The position numbers and the translations under genes were made by a program. From NCBI GenBank assembly GCA_023678885.1, contig CM042985.1, forward strand, positions 19,570,465 through 19,634,464: DNA of 64,000 nucleotides. Direction: 5' to 3'. The stretch comes from Pogostemon cablin. Its lineage: Eukaryota > Streptophyta > Magnoliopsida > Lamiales > Lamiaceae. Positions 10,195 through 22,783 of this stretch are shown here, in pieces (position 1 is the first letter of the stretch; each line of letters opens with the position of its first letter). The notes beneath the pieces were generated by a model that ran no database searches, had not been told where the DNA came from, and saw nothing but the letters and a program-made list of their open reading frames with translations.

Positions 10195-11590
10195 TGTTGG
10201 CATTTGATCGTTTGGTTAATGTGAATCGTTAGGGTTCCATACATTTTTAATAGTCAGCAGAAGCATGAAAACAAGAAACGTATTACCTTTCACCAGGGTA
10301 TGTTGAAGAAGATGGATTCTCGCCGGCAGACTGCGCAGCCTCACTGTTTTGGGCATAACTCTCTCATCCGATATCGGATTTGAGTGACCTATGCGCCAAA
10401 ATGATCCTCTCTTCCGAGGCTTTCTGAAAGTATATCACATGTCTTTTTCTAAGTTTATACGATTTTATAAAAATTATAGAAATTGGCAAATAGCAGCAGC
10501 AAACAACCTTCCAATCTTCTGCTGTATTCCCAAGTCCAATCTCGACATCATGTGGGCGACGATCCTCGAGATCTTCTCAATTTACTATTCCCTCATCCTC
10601 CTCATAATGTTAGGCATGATTAATCTCTCAAATTAGGGTTTTCGGATAGCTGAGATGACTTATATATAGGCTACAGCAGGGACCAGGAGAAGAAATTAGA
10701 GTTGGGTCTCCATTGGGCTTAAGTATCCAAGCATAGCCCAAAGCTTATACTTAAGTCCAATAATAATAATATATACCACTAAAATATTATTGCTACACTA
10801 CCGTTCTAATTTCATAATTATGTTATGGGCTCCTTCTTATTATGAGCTCGTTAGTTTCCCCATGTTTAAGATATACAACGTCCATTAATTAATTAAATTA
10901 CTGACAACTCCATTAATTAATATCTCATCCAAGAGTAGTACCACTCAACCTCATTATTATGTCAGAATAAATCCACCTGTAGGGTTTACATGATAATCCT
11001 TATGAGCTCCTCAAGGGGACATCATCAACCTATAACGGACACGGATTCCTTCTACAATCAACAGCACACCATAGAGACAGCACTACTTCCCAACTTACCG
11101 AGTTTGTTGATTGAATTACATGTAAATCTCACCCATTGATGAATCAAAGAAATACATACTACCTTACGTGTCGAGGTTATTATATAGGGATTAAGAGTAC
11201 GAATATCCATAATAACTGAGATCAAGTTCTCTTATAAGTCAGTATAAGTCGAATGATCTCAAGCGGTCCCACTCAATACACACAAAGTGCACTAATGTGA
11301 TTCTATAACAAAGACAAGCTAATACCAAACTACACTACAACCATCCCAATAGAGAATCCCCATCTATCTCGATTGTGAGCATATGTTTATACTTTATAAG
11401 AAAACCGATAATATGATCTTCCACGTGTTATCGCACAACATATTATCTATAATATAAAGTAAGTGGACTATTGCATCGTGTATATAAATAAATTATAAGA
11501 CGCAATCATTTGATCAAATGATTCTCATTTCAAATAAATTTTTATAACATTGTTCATACTAAAGCTAAACTTTTAGTATACAATCCAACA
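10195..11590 (-). repeat. Copia 3' LTR (in element orientation)
   Basis: 1396 bp with TG...CA ends. A minus-strand TATA box reads across TATATATA at 10661-10668. The block 10325-10435 is shared with the gypsy-type LTRs of this window. The adjacent minus-strand PPT is AAGTGGGAGAT (11591-11601). Confidence 0.93.
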
Positions 11591-11639
11591 ATCTCCCACT
11601 TATACTAAAAGACTATGTTGTCATGTCTTCTGCCATACA

Positions 11640-11830
11640 TCTGATTCCCACTCCCACTACACGACCATCGAAAGCTCTCGCCTTAAGGTCCTTAAAATAG
11701 ATTTACTAGATTATCATCCGATGCAATCTAGGCAAAAACAATCTTCCCCTCATCATATGATTTCTCGTAACAGGTGGTACTCGCGCTCCATGTGTTTAAT
11801 TGCCTTATGGGCTCGTGATTCCTTTAAGTT
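11640..11830 (-). pseudogene. Copia RNase H remnant
   Basis: The reverse strand of about 11740-11880 reads GDNGAVANLKESRAHKAIKH then MEREYHLLREII. This is the conserved copia RNase H C-terminal segment (substrate-handle region with SRxHKA..HIE). Stops follow. It is the last pol domain before the PPT, as expected. Confidence 0.75.
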
Positions 11831-12439
11831 TGCGACTGCACCATTATCACCAAAATAAATTTTGATAACCTTGGGCAAACTTAGAATCAACTAGAAGTCC
11901 ATCATGAAGTTTCTAAAGTCGTACAGATACTTTGGCTGCCTCATAAGCTCCAATTTATCATCTTTCCATAATGGAGTCCGGAGTCTGAAATATATTTCTA
12001 TATAACACTCCTCCACATTATGACTCTACTTTCTAAAATTAAACACAACCTTTGAGGTGGATTTACTGTCGTCCCTATCTGGCTTGAAAAATCTAAATCT
12101 ATGTAACTCACAAGAAGCAGTTAATATGTTCGGTAAGTCCACATATAATTTCTATTCCTTTTCAGGTACTTTAAAATTATGTGTTACCTCAGTTCAACAT
12201 TCTTATTTTGGGTTACCTTTGCTACCCATTGTCTATGCGTACAGCAAAACAGGCACCTATACTCGTGTATAGCATTCCTTAGATTAAGCTTCCTTATTCA
12301 CCGAAGTATAAGGAACCGCTTTCATCACCTTTACTTTTGTGTCTCAAGACACATTTCCTTAGATAAAGTCACATGCTAAAACAAGTAAGGATCGTATCAA
12401 TTCATGAAGCTTGAGACAAGCATAACATCCTTTCTTGTG

Positions 12440-12720
12440 ATCCGTATTACCAAGATCAAAAGATTATTTTTGCTTTTCTTAAGTCCTTCATCTCATACCG
12501 CTTTATCAGTCATACCCATACGCACGACAATAATCTTTCATTGTCTACAATGAGCAATATATCATCTACGTAAAGTACAAAAAATACCATCACGTTTTCA
12601 TCACTCTTTTCAATACAAAAAACACATCCGCGCATTGAATAAATCTATATGACTGGATTTTCTCATCAAACGGATGTTTCATGATCTTGAAGATTGCTTT
12701 AGTCCATCGTTGGACACTTT
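12440..12720 (-). pseudogene. Copia reverse transcriptase remnant with YVDD box
   Basis: The reverse complement of 12531-12572 reads YVDDILLIVDNERL, the catalytic RT motif of copia elements; the YVDD codons lie at 12561-12572. Upstream on the minus strand, KIMKHPFDEKIQSYRF-like and FVLKRVM-like pieces match the segment preceding YVDD, but in shifted frames. Inactive. Confidence 0.8.
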
Positions 12721-13349
12721 TAAGCTTACTATCACAATGCTCTTAGCCCTTTGCAATGAATCACTCTGGTTGATTCACATAGATGTTTTCCTCAAGACTT
12801 TCAATCAGAAAAGTTGTCTTTACATCTATTTGCTATCCCTCATATTTCATATGAGTAGCAACAGATAAAAGAATCTGGATCGACAAAGGCATAACTACCG
12901 GCGAATCAGATTTTCTCATAATCGAACTCTTTCTTTCTGAGTATACCTTTTCGCAACAAGCTTTGCTTCCAAGGTTTTCACCTTCTCCTATGATCCTCTT
13001 TTATTTTACAGAGCCACTTCCAATGGCTTTCTCACCATCCGTGGTTCTACAAGTAGCCAGATCTAATTTAGAATTTATCGATTCTATTTCAACATTCATT
13101 GCACTTTGCTAAGATTCTGTATTTCTATCTTGTAGTGCCTCATCGTATCCGTGGGTCCATTTCATGTTTACTAGGAATCAAGTCTCATGACTCTCCCAAA
13201 ATATATATCTTACAGGTTGTCGAACAACTATCCCACTACGTTAAGGCACTACATACAATTGTGTATCAGACGTCTTGTACACTTGGTACTAATACTTTGT
13301 GTTTTTTCCTCTCACTTCCTTTAGAACAATTAACACATGGATTTATGAT

Positions 13350-13532
13350 TTAATACATAGTCCTTTTCCAAAATCTAGTATTGGTGTTAACAATCACCCT
13401 TCGATCTTTTGGACTAAATAAATCACCCTTTATTTTCCTAGGATATCCCACAAACAGACAAACATTCATACGAATTACTATTTCTAGGGAATATCCATAA
13501 AATGAATTTAATAATTCCAAATAACTCATCAT
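13350..13532 (-). pseudogene. Copia integrase C-terminal remnant
   Basis: A 60-codon open stretch contains CLFVGYPRKIKGDLFSPKD and RRVIVNTNTRFW. This is the GKGY-like C-terminal module of copia integrases (C-x-F-x-GYP ... V..R.V.F). It lies between the gag and RT remnants, confirming copia order. Confidence 0.75.
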
Positions 13533-13999
13533 CTATCTAACCATTTCCATAAGAGTCTTTCTCTTATTAAGATTAAAAGACGCGTTATTAATTACTATTT
13601 GTTGCATCCGTAGGATAAACATGATTTAAGAGTTTACAAATTGTCGCCAACGTACAACAATAGATTATAGTTTTATCCTTCATTGCTATGCGCATGTCAT
13701 TTAAATGAAATGGAGTATCCATCCGTAAATGCATAGAAACTGAAATCAAATTCTTTCTATGAAAAACATACGTAAAAATAATTTCTCAAAACTAAACGTT
13801 TATTCATATCGTGAGATAAATAAACAACTCCCACTGCAATAGTCACTCCTCTCATAGTATTTCCCATGTATATTATAATCTCATCATCACTTAGTTGTAG
13901 GCTTTTAGTGATTCCGGTATGTACACACAACGTGTCAGTAAATGCCATCACTAATCATGCTTCAACAACTAGTGAATGAGATATTAACCTTGTTCACAT

Positions 14000-14200
14000 C
14001 TTAATGAAATTGGATTTCCTTTGCTACATGTTTTGTCAGAAGTTCCCCACCATATACAACCTCTCGTATTTCAGGTAGAACTTGCTCAAAACATCCAGGC
14101 AAATTATGAAGAATAAATTTATCTAAGTTTCCCTTTTAATTTCTATTCCAAGCATTTCCAATTCATTCATCAACTTATCCATGACCTCTTGCCTTTCTTA
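14000..14200 (-). pseudogene. Copia gag remnant
   Basis: The minus strand reads MDKLMNELEMLGIEI, then after a stop a segment resembling the I..IL..LP..Y pattern of the copia gag (UBN2-type) domain. Only fragments survive, and the domain call is by pattern memory. Confidence 0.5.
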
Positions 14201-14832
14201 CTTACTCAAGTATATGAAGAGTCTCATGAGACCATCATATTTCTATGAACCTCTCACCTCTCCACTAGAGACTTTAATAGGCCTCATGGGGCATCCTTAG
14301 TGAGAACACATATTTATGTTTTCTTAAGCAGTAAAATTCAAAATCAAGATTTTTCTCTAATCATCTAATTTTGGACCAGTAAATATAATTTTTTTCAGTA
14401 AACAATAAATGAGATAAAACCATTTGAAATTTAGAGAATCACAAATAAATAAACTGATCAAATTTTTGAATTTTATCCATTTATATTGATTCCCTCAAAA
14501 CAATATAAAATTAAAATTCACCGACATCTCAAGCACTGTGAGTCTGCAAGCCACGTTAATGTGGACGTTTACAAATCCGAACATTTACAAGAGAAGGTTT
14601 TACCATTAATTTCATTCTTCAACCTAACCTCATGATAAAATAATTAATAGTCAGTTCCTCTTTAGCCATGCAAATAATAGCAGTGATTCTGTTGGGGAGG
14701 ATACTAATTATTTACACCTAAGTGTACACTATTATTTGATCCCAAGTCCGCGGCCCAAGTTTATGTGTCTTACAGTTGGAGAAGTACACACGCGCTCGGA
14801 TAACTTCCTACAATCATCGATTATATATTTAT

Positions 14833-15006
14833 ACCAGTGAACCGTACATAAACTCATCCGTTAGGGAGGAAGGTCTATGCCAACATACAAGTTTATGTGC
14901 CACATTACAAAAAAATAATTATTTAATGAAGTCTGTACCAGTGATCCGTGAATAAACTCATCCGTTAGGGAGGAAGGCCTATTGCCAACATGCAAGTTTA
15001 CTCACA
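14833..15006. repeat. Two-copy direct repeat, about 105-bp period
   Basis: Two copies of a 70-bp segment (14833-14906 and 14938-15006) share CATCCGTTAGGGAGGAAGG and flanking bases with few differences. They lie in the copia internal region between gag and leader. Function unknown. Confidence 0.7.
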
Positions 15007-16123
15007 TCACTTACAAACCAATAATGGAGGCCGCGGGAATTAATTACTTTTCGGTCAGCAGCTACTGGCCGGCCCTTCTCCAAGCAGCCACGAATCACCA
15101 GACCCACATGATCTCGCCTCCATTTCAGTTCAGATCATCGCCGATGGAAGAACATAGCATCACAAAACTGATCACCGCTGCTAGTTCCAGACACGCCCGA
15201 AAGTGCTGGTTCATCAACACCGCGGAACACAACAACCAGCCTCACGCATCCGACCATGCTTTCATCGGAGTTCCACCATCAACGATAGCTACCGAACTGC
15301 ACGCCATATGATGCCGCAAGTGCCTGTTCCTGTAGTCCCATCCGACAGCTAGTCTTTGAACTCTGATGTGCGGGTCAGCGACTGACTCACTCGAAATTCC
15401 TTGGGACTCGCCGTGAACACTTTCCAGCCCTGATGAGATAATCCGCAGACTTAATGGAATCACAATCAGACTTCATCGGATAATCCACATACCTACTTCT
15501 GATGCCGTCTGAAATGATCTCCCGCCTGGATCTTTCTACTATCTCGCCATGATCCATAACTGCCCAGCAGTTTTTAGCCTCTGCTCCAATGCAACCACAT
15601 CTCTGCTAGGTTCCCCGTCATCCTCATCGAGCCTCCAACAATACAAACCCGCCATGAGAGTTTCACCGAAACACAACCATCTTATGTGCGATCAATGCTA
15701 TGCAGCTGGCTCACCACATATCCATCAATCACGTATTATCAAGAGTAGCCCTACTGGCAGCGTCGAAAATCCTCCTTTGCACCGTTCATCACCGCTATAG
15801 TCCATCATCATGTATAGTCATAGGCTTTCACCGATGCCGTTCAAATTTATCGATGTTCAACATGGTTGCCCATGTTCATCGGGGTTAATCCGTGAATTCA
15901 ACTTAATATTTTCTTTCACCACCCAATCGTGAAGAACAAGGAACAAGAATTGACGAAGACTCACAACCATACACCGATAATACAAGAAAGGATTCTCATA
16001 GGGTTATCCATGGATTCAATTCATAAAACAAAAACCCCAACTAGCCACATACGATTCAATTACAAAATAAATCACATATGCACACAAACCCTAGCCTAAC
16101 GTTTCACGCTTCACCACAAAACC
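15007..16123 (-). other. Copia leader of atypically high G+C
   Basis: About 1.1 kb between the PBS and gag remnants, visibly richer in G+C than its surroundings. Several medium ORFs exist on both strands (for example 14982-15311 + and 15242-15463 -), but none is recognisable. It may be a captured host segment or a fast-evolving leader. Confidence 0.4.
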
Positions 16124-16138
16124 GAAACTCTGATACCA
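16124..16138 (-). other. Primer binding site, initiator tRNA-Met type
   Basis: The minus strand reads TGGTATCAGAGTTTC, two bases from the LTR end. TGGTATCAGAG is the standard copia PBS for initiator tRNA-Met. Confidence 0.9.
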
Positions 16139-16140
16139 AT

Positions 16141-17538
16141 TGTTGGTGTTTGATAGTTTGGTTAACATGAAACATTAGGGTTCTATATGTTTCTAACAGT
16201 CAGCGGAAGCACGAAAATAAGAAATGAATTACCTTTCACCAGGGTATGTTGAAGAAGATGGATTCTCGTTGGTAGACTGCGCAGCCTCACTGTTTTGGCA
16301 TAACTCTCTCATTCGATAATAGATTTGAGTGATCTACGCGCCAAAACGATCCTCTCTTCCTTGGCTTTCCAAAATTATATCATACATCTTGTTCTAAAGT
16401 CTGTACTATTTTATAAAAATCGTAAAAAGTGGCACACAGCAGCAGCAAACAACCTTCCAGTCTTCTGTTGTATTCTCAAGTCCAATCTTGACGTATTGTG
16501 GGCGACGATCCTCGAGATCTTCTTATTCTGTAGTTCCCTCACCCTCCTCACAGTGTTAGGCATGATTAATCTCTCAGATTAGGGTTTCTGGATAGCTGAG
16601 ATGACTTATATATGGGCTACAGCAGGGACCAGGAGGAGAAATTAGAGTTGTGCTTTCATTGGGCTTAAGTATCCAAGCTTAGCCCAAAGCTTATACTTAA
16701 GTCCAATAATAATAATATATACCACTAAAATATTATTACTGCACTACCGTTCTAATCCCATAATTACGATATGGGCTCCTTCTTATTTTGAGCCCGTTAG
16801 TCTCCCCATGTTTAAGATATACAACGTCCATTAATTAATTAAGTTACTGACAACTCCATTAATTAATATTATTCATACAAGAGTAGTACCACTCAACCTC
16901 ATTATCATGCCGGAATAAATACATCTGTAGGGTTTATATGATAATCCTTATGAGCTCCTCAAGGGGACATCATCAACCTATAACGGGCACGGATTCCTTC
17001 TATAATCAACAACACACCATAGAGACAGTACTACTTCCTAACTCACCGAGTTTGTTGATTTAATTACATGTAAATCTCACCCATTGATAAACCAAAGAAA
17101 TACATACTGCCTTATGTGTCGAGGTTATTGTATAGAGATTAAGAGCACGAACATCTATAATAACTGATATCAACTTCTTCTATAAGTCAGTATAAGTCGA
17201 ACGATCTCAAGCGGTCCTGCTCAATACACACAAAGTGCACTAATATGATTCTATAGCCAAGACAAGCTAATACCAAATCACACTACAACCATCCCGATAG
17301 AGAGTCCCCGTCTATCTTGATTGTGAGCATATGTTTATACTTTATAAGGAAACCGATAATATGATCTTCCACGTGTTGTCGTACAACATATTATCTATAG
17401 TATAAAGCAAGTAGACTATTGCATTTTGCATATAAATAAATTATAAGATGCAATCATTTGATCATATGATTCTCATTTCAAATAAATTGTTATAACATTG
17501 TTCATACTAAAGCTAGACTTTTAGTATACAATCCAACA
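16141..17538 (-). repeat. Copia 5' LTR (in element orientation)
   Basis: 1398 bp with TGTTGG...CCAACA ends, paired with 10195-11590. A minus-strand TATA sequence reads across 16606-16613. The shared block 16270-16380 includes 23 bases (16347-16369) identical to 24606-24628 in the LARD LTR. Confidence 0.93.
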
Positions 17539-17543
17539 GTGAC

Positions 17544-18836
17544 ATATCAGATAAGATTGCTAGAACGAGGTATCAGGATGATGAGGCAATGATTACAATG
17601 CGTATACGAGATGATATTCTATGGATATTTTATCAAGTGGGGATTCGTCGCTTCATAGAATTGAAGAAGCCGACATACTTCCATTTGACTACTGAGGTGC
17701 TATGTTCGATGACTTTTAATAAAAGGTCAAGCCATCTCCCGTATGAGTGTACGTTCCAGCTTGGAGTTGAGATGAGGACGTGGTCGGCTGAGGAGTTTAA
17801 TGCGCTGTTTCAAACTCCGAGAGGGATCTCAAAGAATGAGAATGGATTTTTCAATGCAAATAACTTCTGGAGAGAGATTTCTGAAGAGGATGTGGATTTT
17901 AAGACTAGTAGTGCTCGTGCTTCATTGATTCCAAATCCTGTGCTCCGATATATGGATTTAGTGTTGAGCAACACACTGTTTGCTCGATCTGAGGAGAGCT
18001 GTGTGTCGAGCGGTAAGTTATATGCTCTCTGGTGCATGCTCAATGGGGTGATGTTCAATGTGGGATCATATCTTATTCATCATCTATATAGGTTCAGAAG
18101 TTCTCCGTTTCAGAGAGTTAATATAGGAGGTTTGCTTACTACTATGGTTGAGTATTATCACATGAATTTCACCGGTATTACACCCATCCTTAAGGATCCA
18201 GACTTGGTTATGAGTACATGTTTGAAGGGTGGATTTGCTCATCTTCACGATGGAGATTGGTTCTATATGAGGGGATCTAAGCCCTTTACTTTCATGTTTT
18301 CATTTGATGTGAGTGAGCTGACTACTATTCGGACTGAGGGTAACAAGTTGATGAACACATTGGCGCATGATGCTCTTTCCATCACTTATTTGACTAAAGG
18401 TGATTGGAGGACTATATCTCAAATGAATGCTGAGGGGATGAATGAGGAGCTTCAGATGATTGTAGACGAAGGGCAGTTTCAGCCTCGGCTACAGCCACAG
18501 CAGCAGTAGGAGCATAGAGCGGATCAGGTGAATCCAGAGATGGAAGTTCCACAGTTGCACGAGATGCCACCACATCCCATTCCAGTGGTGCCACAGCAGC
18601 TGTGGGCTGGTCCTGATGCTTATTATCAGGAGCAGTTTTGCTTGATTCATGAGCATTTCGCCACACTGAATGCGAACCAGCAGGAGACAAATAGGCAGCT
18701 GGCATTGGCAAATGCGAACTTTGCAGCACTGGATGCGAGGTACAACACACTGCAGAATAACTGTGTGGAGATGGATAAGAGATCAGGGAAAATGCATGCT
18801 GATGAGCACTAATTGGATAGGAAGTTTAATAGTCTT
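17544..18836 (+). pseudogene. Env-like (Athila ORF-1) gene, middle part
   Basis: It continues the frame of 10194 exactly once the copia element and one GTGAC copy are disregarded. The protein has Athila ORF-1 style: YECTFQLGVEMRTWSAEEF, PNPVLRYMDLVLSNTLFAR, GKLYALWCMLNG and VNIGGLLTTMVEYY. Two in-frame stops, TAG 18507 (plausibly from CAG, in a Gln-rich run) and TAA 18810, are the only breaks. After the first stop come Pro/Gln-rich and then heptad-like segments (ANQQETNRQLALANANFAAL). It ends at 18836, where the LARD element entered. I see no clear transmembrane helix, so an envelope role is by lineage convention only. Confidence 0.8.
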
Positions 18837-20047
18837 TGACTTGATCGCTGTTTCTTTCGCTTTACCCTCAAGTTTAAGGGATCGATTGTAGTACGAGTGA
18901 CCAAGTAAAATATCGTTCCCACAGGATAGCTATAAATTTAATAAGTAATTTTATGCGATAATTTGAATGCAAGACAAATTCGGGATTTTTGAAAGAATGA
19001 TTAACGAATAAAATAATTTGAATAATAAAATAGTTTGTAAATAACAGCACACGAGAGAAATGATTTAAGAGTTCAAGGATTGAGAATTGGTAATGCTAGG
19101 GTAAACAACTTGATTATGTGACCAATTTATGTAGACTCAAATTAATTACTTGCAAACGTTTATAAGAGGATCGCTAAGCCTAGTTAGATCACCTTGATCG
19201 GGTAGGATCTAACATTTGTAATGAGCTGGAAATCCTTGGATCGATAAGATATTAACTACCTCTCCCTCTATAGGTACTTCATGCTAAATTCCAATTAAGG
19301 CTAGAGCACTAGACTTCCCTTTCTAGGTACATGATCGTTAACTCTTTCTCCTTACCAATTACTCAATAATGATATTTTACCAAGTAATTAGTATTCCAAA
19401 TTGATTGTCTAACACTCTTAGGCTTTAATGGTCAATACACCTAAGAATGTCTCAGAAAACACGTCTAGGCTTTAATGGTCAATACACCTAAGACTTGCCT
19501 CATGAAACAACAATCATTATGCTGAAATAAAGATGCCTATTATCTTCAATGATAATTTTAAAGGGATCAAAACTCCAACTCATAATAATACGAAGTTTCA
19601 AAATAAAATCTTCAATATGGAAATAAATCATTTGCAAGATAATAAATCAAAATCTAGATTAATCAAGTCACAAAATCACAAATGTATTCATGCCCTAACA
19701 TTATCAACAAAGAAACTTAGCATCATGATGAGGAACAATTATAAAGACGTAATTAATCCTATCATTTTGCTAAAATAACAAAAGATGAATAACTAAAAAG
19801 AAAGAATTCGTTTGGAGGACTCCATCTCTTCAATTACTATCTCCGTTGGAATCTCCGTCTCCGATCCAAGTAGCAACTCCGATCGACTCTCCGGTGGATG
19901 GATGGTGGGGATGGATGAAGTGTGAAGGTGGTGTTCCTCCCTTCTCTCCCCCATTGGGGAAGAGAAGGGAGTGAAGTGTGTTATGGGATGTGTAGGGGCT
20001 GTTGTGTTGTTGCTTGGTGAATGAGGGATTATGTGTTGATGCAGCCC

Positions 20048-20057
20048 CTATTTATAG
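20048..20057 (-). promoter_or_regulatory. TATA box of LARD LTR
   Basis: CTATAAATAG on the minus strand. The same site occurs in the other LTR at 23994-24003. Confidence 0.6.
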
Positions 20058-20397
20058 TTGTGGAAGGGAACACAACATCACATGCCTCCATTCCACTTGA
20101 TGGCTGCCCATGTTGCATCACATGCTTCCACTTCTCTTTGTTTTGCTGTTATTGAAGCTCCACATGCATCCTCTTCTCCTTTATTCTTGCTGTCCATCCT
20201 CTTTGCAGCTCCATTTTCCATTGTCTCCTTCTTTTGTGTTGTCCTTCTTTGTCTTCTATCCATTTGTGTGTTGTAGGCTTCATGTGAACCATGTGAATGG
20301 TGTATATTCTTGACTTTAGCCCATGTGTGCACTACACCCATTTGCATCATTGTTTCCAGGCTGGTTTGCACGTGAAGAAGTCGAAGCAACCTCCTCC

Positions 20398-20585
20398 AAG
20401 TCGAATGAACGTCGAATCAGCAGTTTTCAAGCCAAAATGAGCCCATTCGACCTCCATTCGACCTGAGCTCTTGATCGAATGGAGTTCTCCAGGTCGAATG
20501 AAGCTACTGGACGTTTTTCTGGACCTCAATTCGACCTCAATTCGTCCACGACATCAGGTCGAATTGCATTCCCCCAGGTCGAATT
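20398..20585 (-). repeat. TTCGACC island in LARD LTR
   Basis: Two successive blocks, each with two TTCGACC-type then two GGTCGAA-type copies, allowing variants (GATCGAA, TTCGTCC). This layout matches the Athila islands although the LTR family differs. It lies upstream of the minus-strand TATA box. The second copy is at 24344-24531. Confidence 0.85.
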
Positions 20586-21138
20586 GACTTGCGCAGTCTC
20601 ACCGTTTCACGTATAACTTCCACATCCGAGCTCCAAATTTAATAATTCTTGTGTTCGCGCGATTCTCTCTTCCTTGGCTTTCAATCCATATAAAGATCTT
20701 TTATAGACACCAAGAATTGAGTGTGCAATAAGCTATGGAAAGTGGCCAGCAATCCTGTTCGGCATCTCACGCGCGTTGTCATCGTTTTGCTTATAACTTC
20801 TTCGTTTGGAACTGGATTGGGGTGTTCTTTGTGCCAAAACGACCCTCTCTTCAGTGGCTTTCCAACCATATAGAACATCATCAGTTTTGATCTCCACATT
20901 AATACAGAAAAATCATCAAAGTTGGACATGCGTTTTTCATCATCCTTGCATGAATTGCACCTTTGCTCCAATCTTGCACTTTTGATCATTTTTTCTATAA
21001 AAACACAACAAAATACCTTAGTAGCACCTTTTAATCAATATTAGTCCAAAGTAATAATATATGTGTAAATAATAGCAATTATACACTCAAAAAGGTATTA
21101 AATTGGACTCGAAAATACATGAATTTCCACTCTCATCA

Positions 21139-22762
21139 AACCCCCCAAACTTAAGGTGTTGTTCGTCCTCGAACAACGAAATAACAAACCAAGAGAATAA
21201 TGAGATGGAAAGTCATGTTCAAAGGTAAGGATCAAAATTTCAACTATACCTTCAAAAGATGTAATTAATCTTAACTTGGTTCACATAACTTCAAATTGAA
21301 AAGCATCAATTCATTCAAAATATGCAAGTTAAGATCATTACTTCACCAATTCAAGTGCTCAATCCACCTATGCTCACAGGATATATAATGTAACTCTCAC
21401 GCTCATGGTGTATAAAGTGTATACCGCAAAGGTTATATATATGTGCTCTCAAATTCAATTCAAGTGTATGCATAACTATAAACTTGCCAATTGTCTCAAC
21501 TCTCCTTTTACTTATAGCTAGCAAATTATGAATCAAAAAGGACTTTTTATTTGGTTGTAATGTAGGCTCTTTGGAAAAGGTAGAAAATATATGGATAAGT
21601 GACTCAAAACTTGGATCAATCAAGTTGCAGTCTATCATGATTTTTCATCACTTTCATTACAGTACAATTCCTTCTCAATTCCAAATTATTCATTTCTTTC
21701 CTTCAACCACAAGAATGAGAGAGTATTTTTCTTCTTTTCTTTCAGCATCAGGGATATTTAATTTGTGCACTACCCCACTAATAATGTTTTCTTCTCTCCC
21801 TTTTTTCTTTTCAACTCCTTCTTTTTTTTTTCTTTTCATCTTCCTTTTCAACTCCAACATATTCAACATTCTTCTTCTAACCACTTCAATAATTACTCAA
21901 TTAATCCAAGTAAAACAAGAAAAATCAAATACTGATTAAGCTCAAAAGGTTTATTCGAAGAATGGATATTTCAAGGCTCAAATGGTTGACTAAGGATTTA
22001 ATGAATTCAGGTAAAGTATATGAAAATGATAGGTTAAAAATCAAAGATGGCCTAATATCATTTCCATAATCCACTAGACTATTCTCGAATATTCAAGGAG
22101 ACTCAAGGCAAGTTCTAGAATACATACACAAGAATGATACACTCAAGAATGAAATATCATGCATCATGTAACATGATTTAAAGGCTCAAATCTTACTTGG
22201 CTTTTTCATAGAATGAACGAGCACTTTTCAAGGCTACGTATACATCATAACAAGCACATCAAGAACTTCAAGCATTTAATAGAAGTATGTTCCCTTGTCA
22301 ATCATAATCAACATCTTATCAAAGGCATCATCAAAGCTCAAAACAATCATTATAGGAGAGATAAAATATCGAGAGACGGAAATCAATGACAGGGCATCAA
22401 AAGATACATAAAACAAACAAAAACACACAAGATAATTGGATAGTCGCAAAAAAATTCGAAAGATCCAATGAAATTCAAAAATTCTAAAAAAATCGACCTC
22501 CAAGCACAAGACACAAAATAATGCAAAGTAAACATACCTGGGTGCGGATGGAAAGAGGGAAGAACATCACACCCCCCAAACTTAGATGAAAACGTGAGTT
22601 GAATCTAAGTTTAAAAGGATGTTATTACCTTATGTGTAAGCATGCACCTTGAGTATAATTCACCTAGCTCACAATACAACAAACAAAATAAAATAAAGCA
22701 AGTAAAGTTTAATGTCCTACAAGAAAATAAATCACAATAGAATTAAATTTAAATCTATAAGC
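21139..22762 (-). other. Non-coding interior of the LARD-like element
   Basis: No gag or pol. Next to the LTR is the PPT (minus strand AAGTTTGGGGGGTTTG, 21139-21153). Parts resemble the Athila post-env region (for example GGCTCTTTGGAAAAGGTAG near 21567, compared with 27757). A second purine tract lies at 22571-22583, equivalent to the post-pol tract at 8619. The interior therefore looks like an Athila interior with gag, pol and env removed. Confidence 0.75.
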
Positions 22763-22782
22763 TATCCCCGGCAACAGCGCCA
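22763..22782 (-). other. Primer binding site of the LARD-like element, tRNA-Asp type
   Basis: The minus strand reads TGGCGCTGTTGCCGGGGATA, one base after the LTR. It differs from the tRNA-Asp complement at one early position. Confidence 0.9.
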
Positions 22783-22783
22783 T

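Larger units (their letters stand above)
10195..17538 (-). mobile_element. Ty1/copia retrotransposon, degenerate
   Basis: The two LTRs (10195-11590 and 16141-17538) begin TGTTGG and end CCAACA on the + strand. Flanks are perfect 5-bp duplications GTGAC (10190-10194 and 17539-17543). On the minus strand the order is 5' LTR, PBS for initiator tRNA-Met, gag, integrase, RT, RNase H, PPT and 3' LTR; integrase before RT defines copia. All coding parts carry stops and frameshifts. LTR copies differ clearly (roughly 10% by eye in the first 150 bp), so it is older than the LARD insertion at 18837. Confidence 0.95.
18837..21138 (-). repeat. LARD-like 3' LTR (in element orientation)
   Basis: 2302 bp, + strand ends TGACTTGATC and CTCTCATCA. 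U3 contains two shared blocks (about 20583-20690 and 20755-20880), then a TTCGACC island (20398-20585). A minus-strand TATA box CTATAAATAG lies at 20048-20057. The ORFs visible here (for example 19533-19778) recur in the other LTR and look non-coding. Confidence 0.95.

Noticed and set aside
10391..10636. ORF pair 10391-10636 and 16325-16582 as a conserved small protein
   Set aside because: Both are within copia LTRs, read opposite to the element and overlap the shared U3 block; frames differ by substitutions without codon bias.
14833..15006. CRISPR-like direct repeats
   Set aside because: Only two copies, 70-bp units, eukaryotic retroelement context.
14982..15311. 109-codon ORF in the copia element as a captured gene
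   Set aside because: No recognisable domain and competing ORFs on both strands. Kept only as a base-composition finding.
17544..18836. True viral envelope glycoprotein
   Set aside because: No signal peptide, cleavage site or clear transmembrane segment visible. Similarity is to the Athila ORF-1 family, so only the conventional label env-like is used.
19533..19778. ORF of 81 codons identical at 19533-19778 and 23479-23724
   Set aside because: Conserved only because both lie in near-identical LTRs. Low-complexity Asn/Lys-rich translation.
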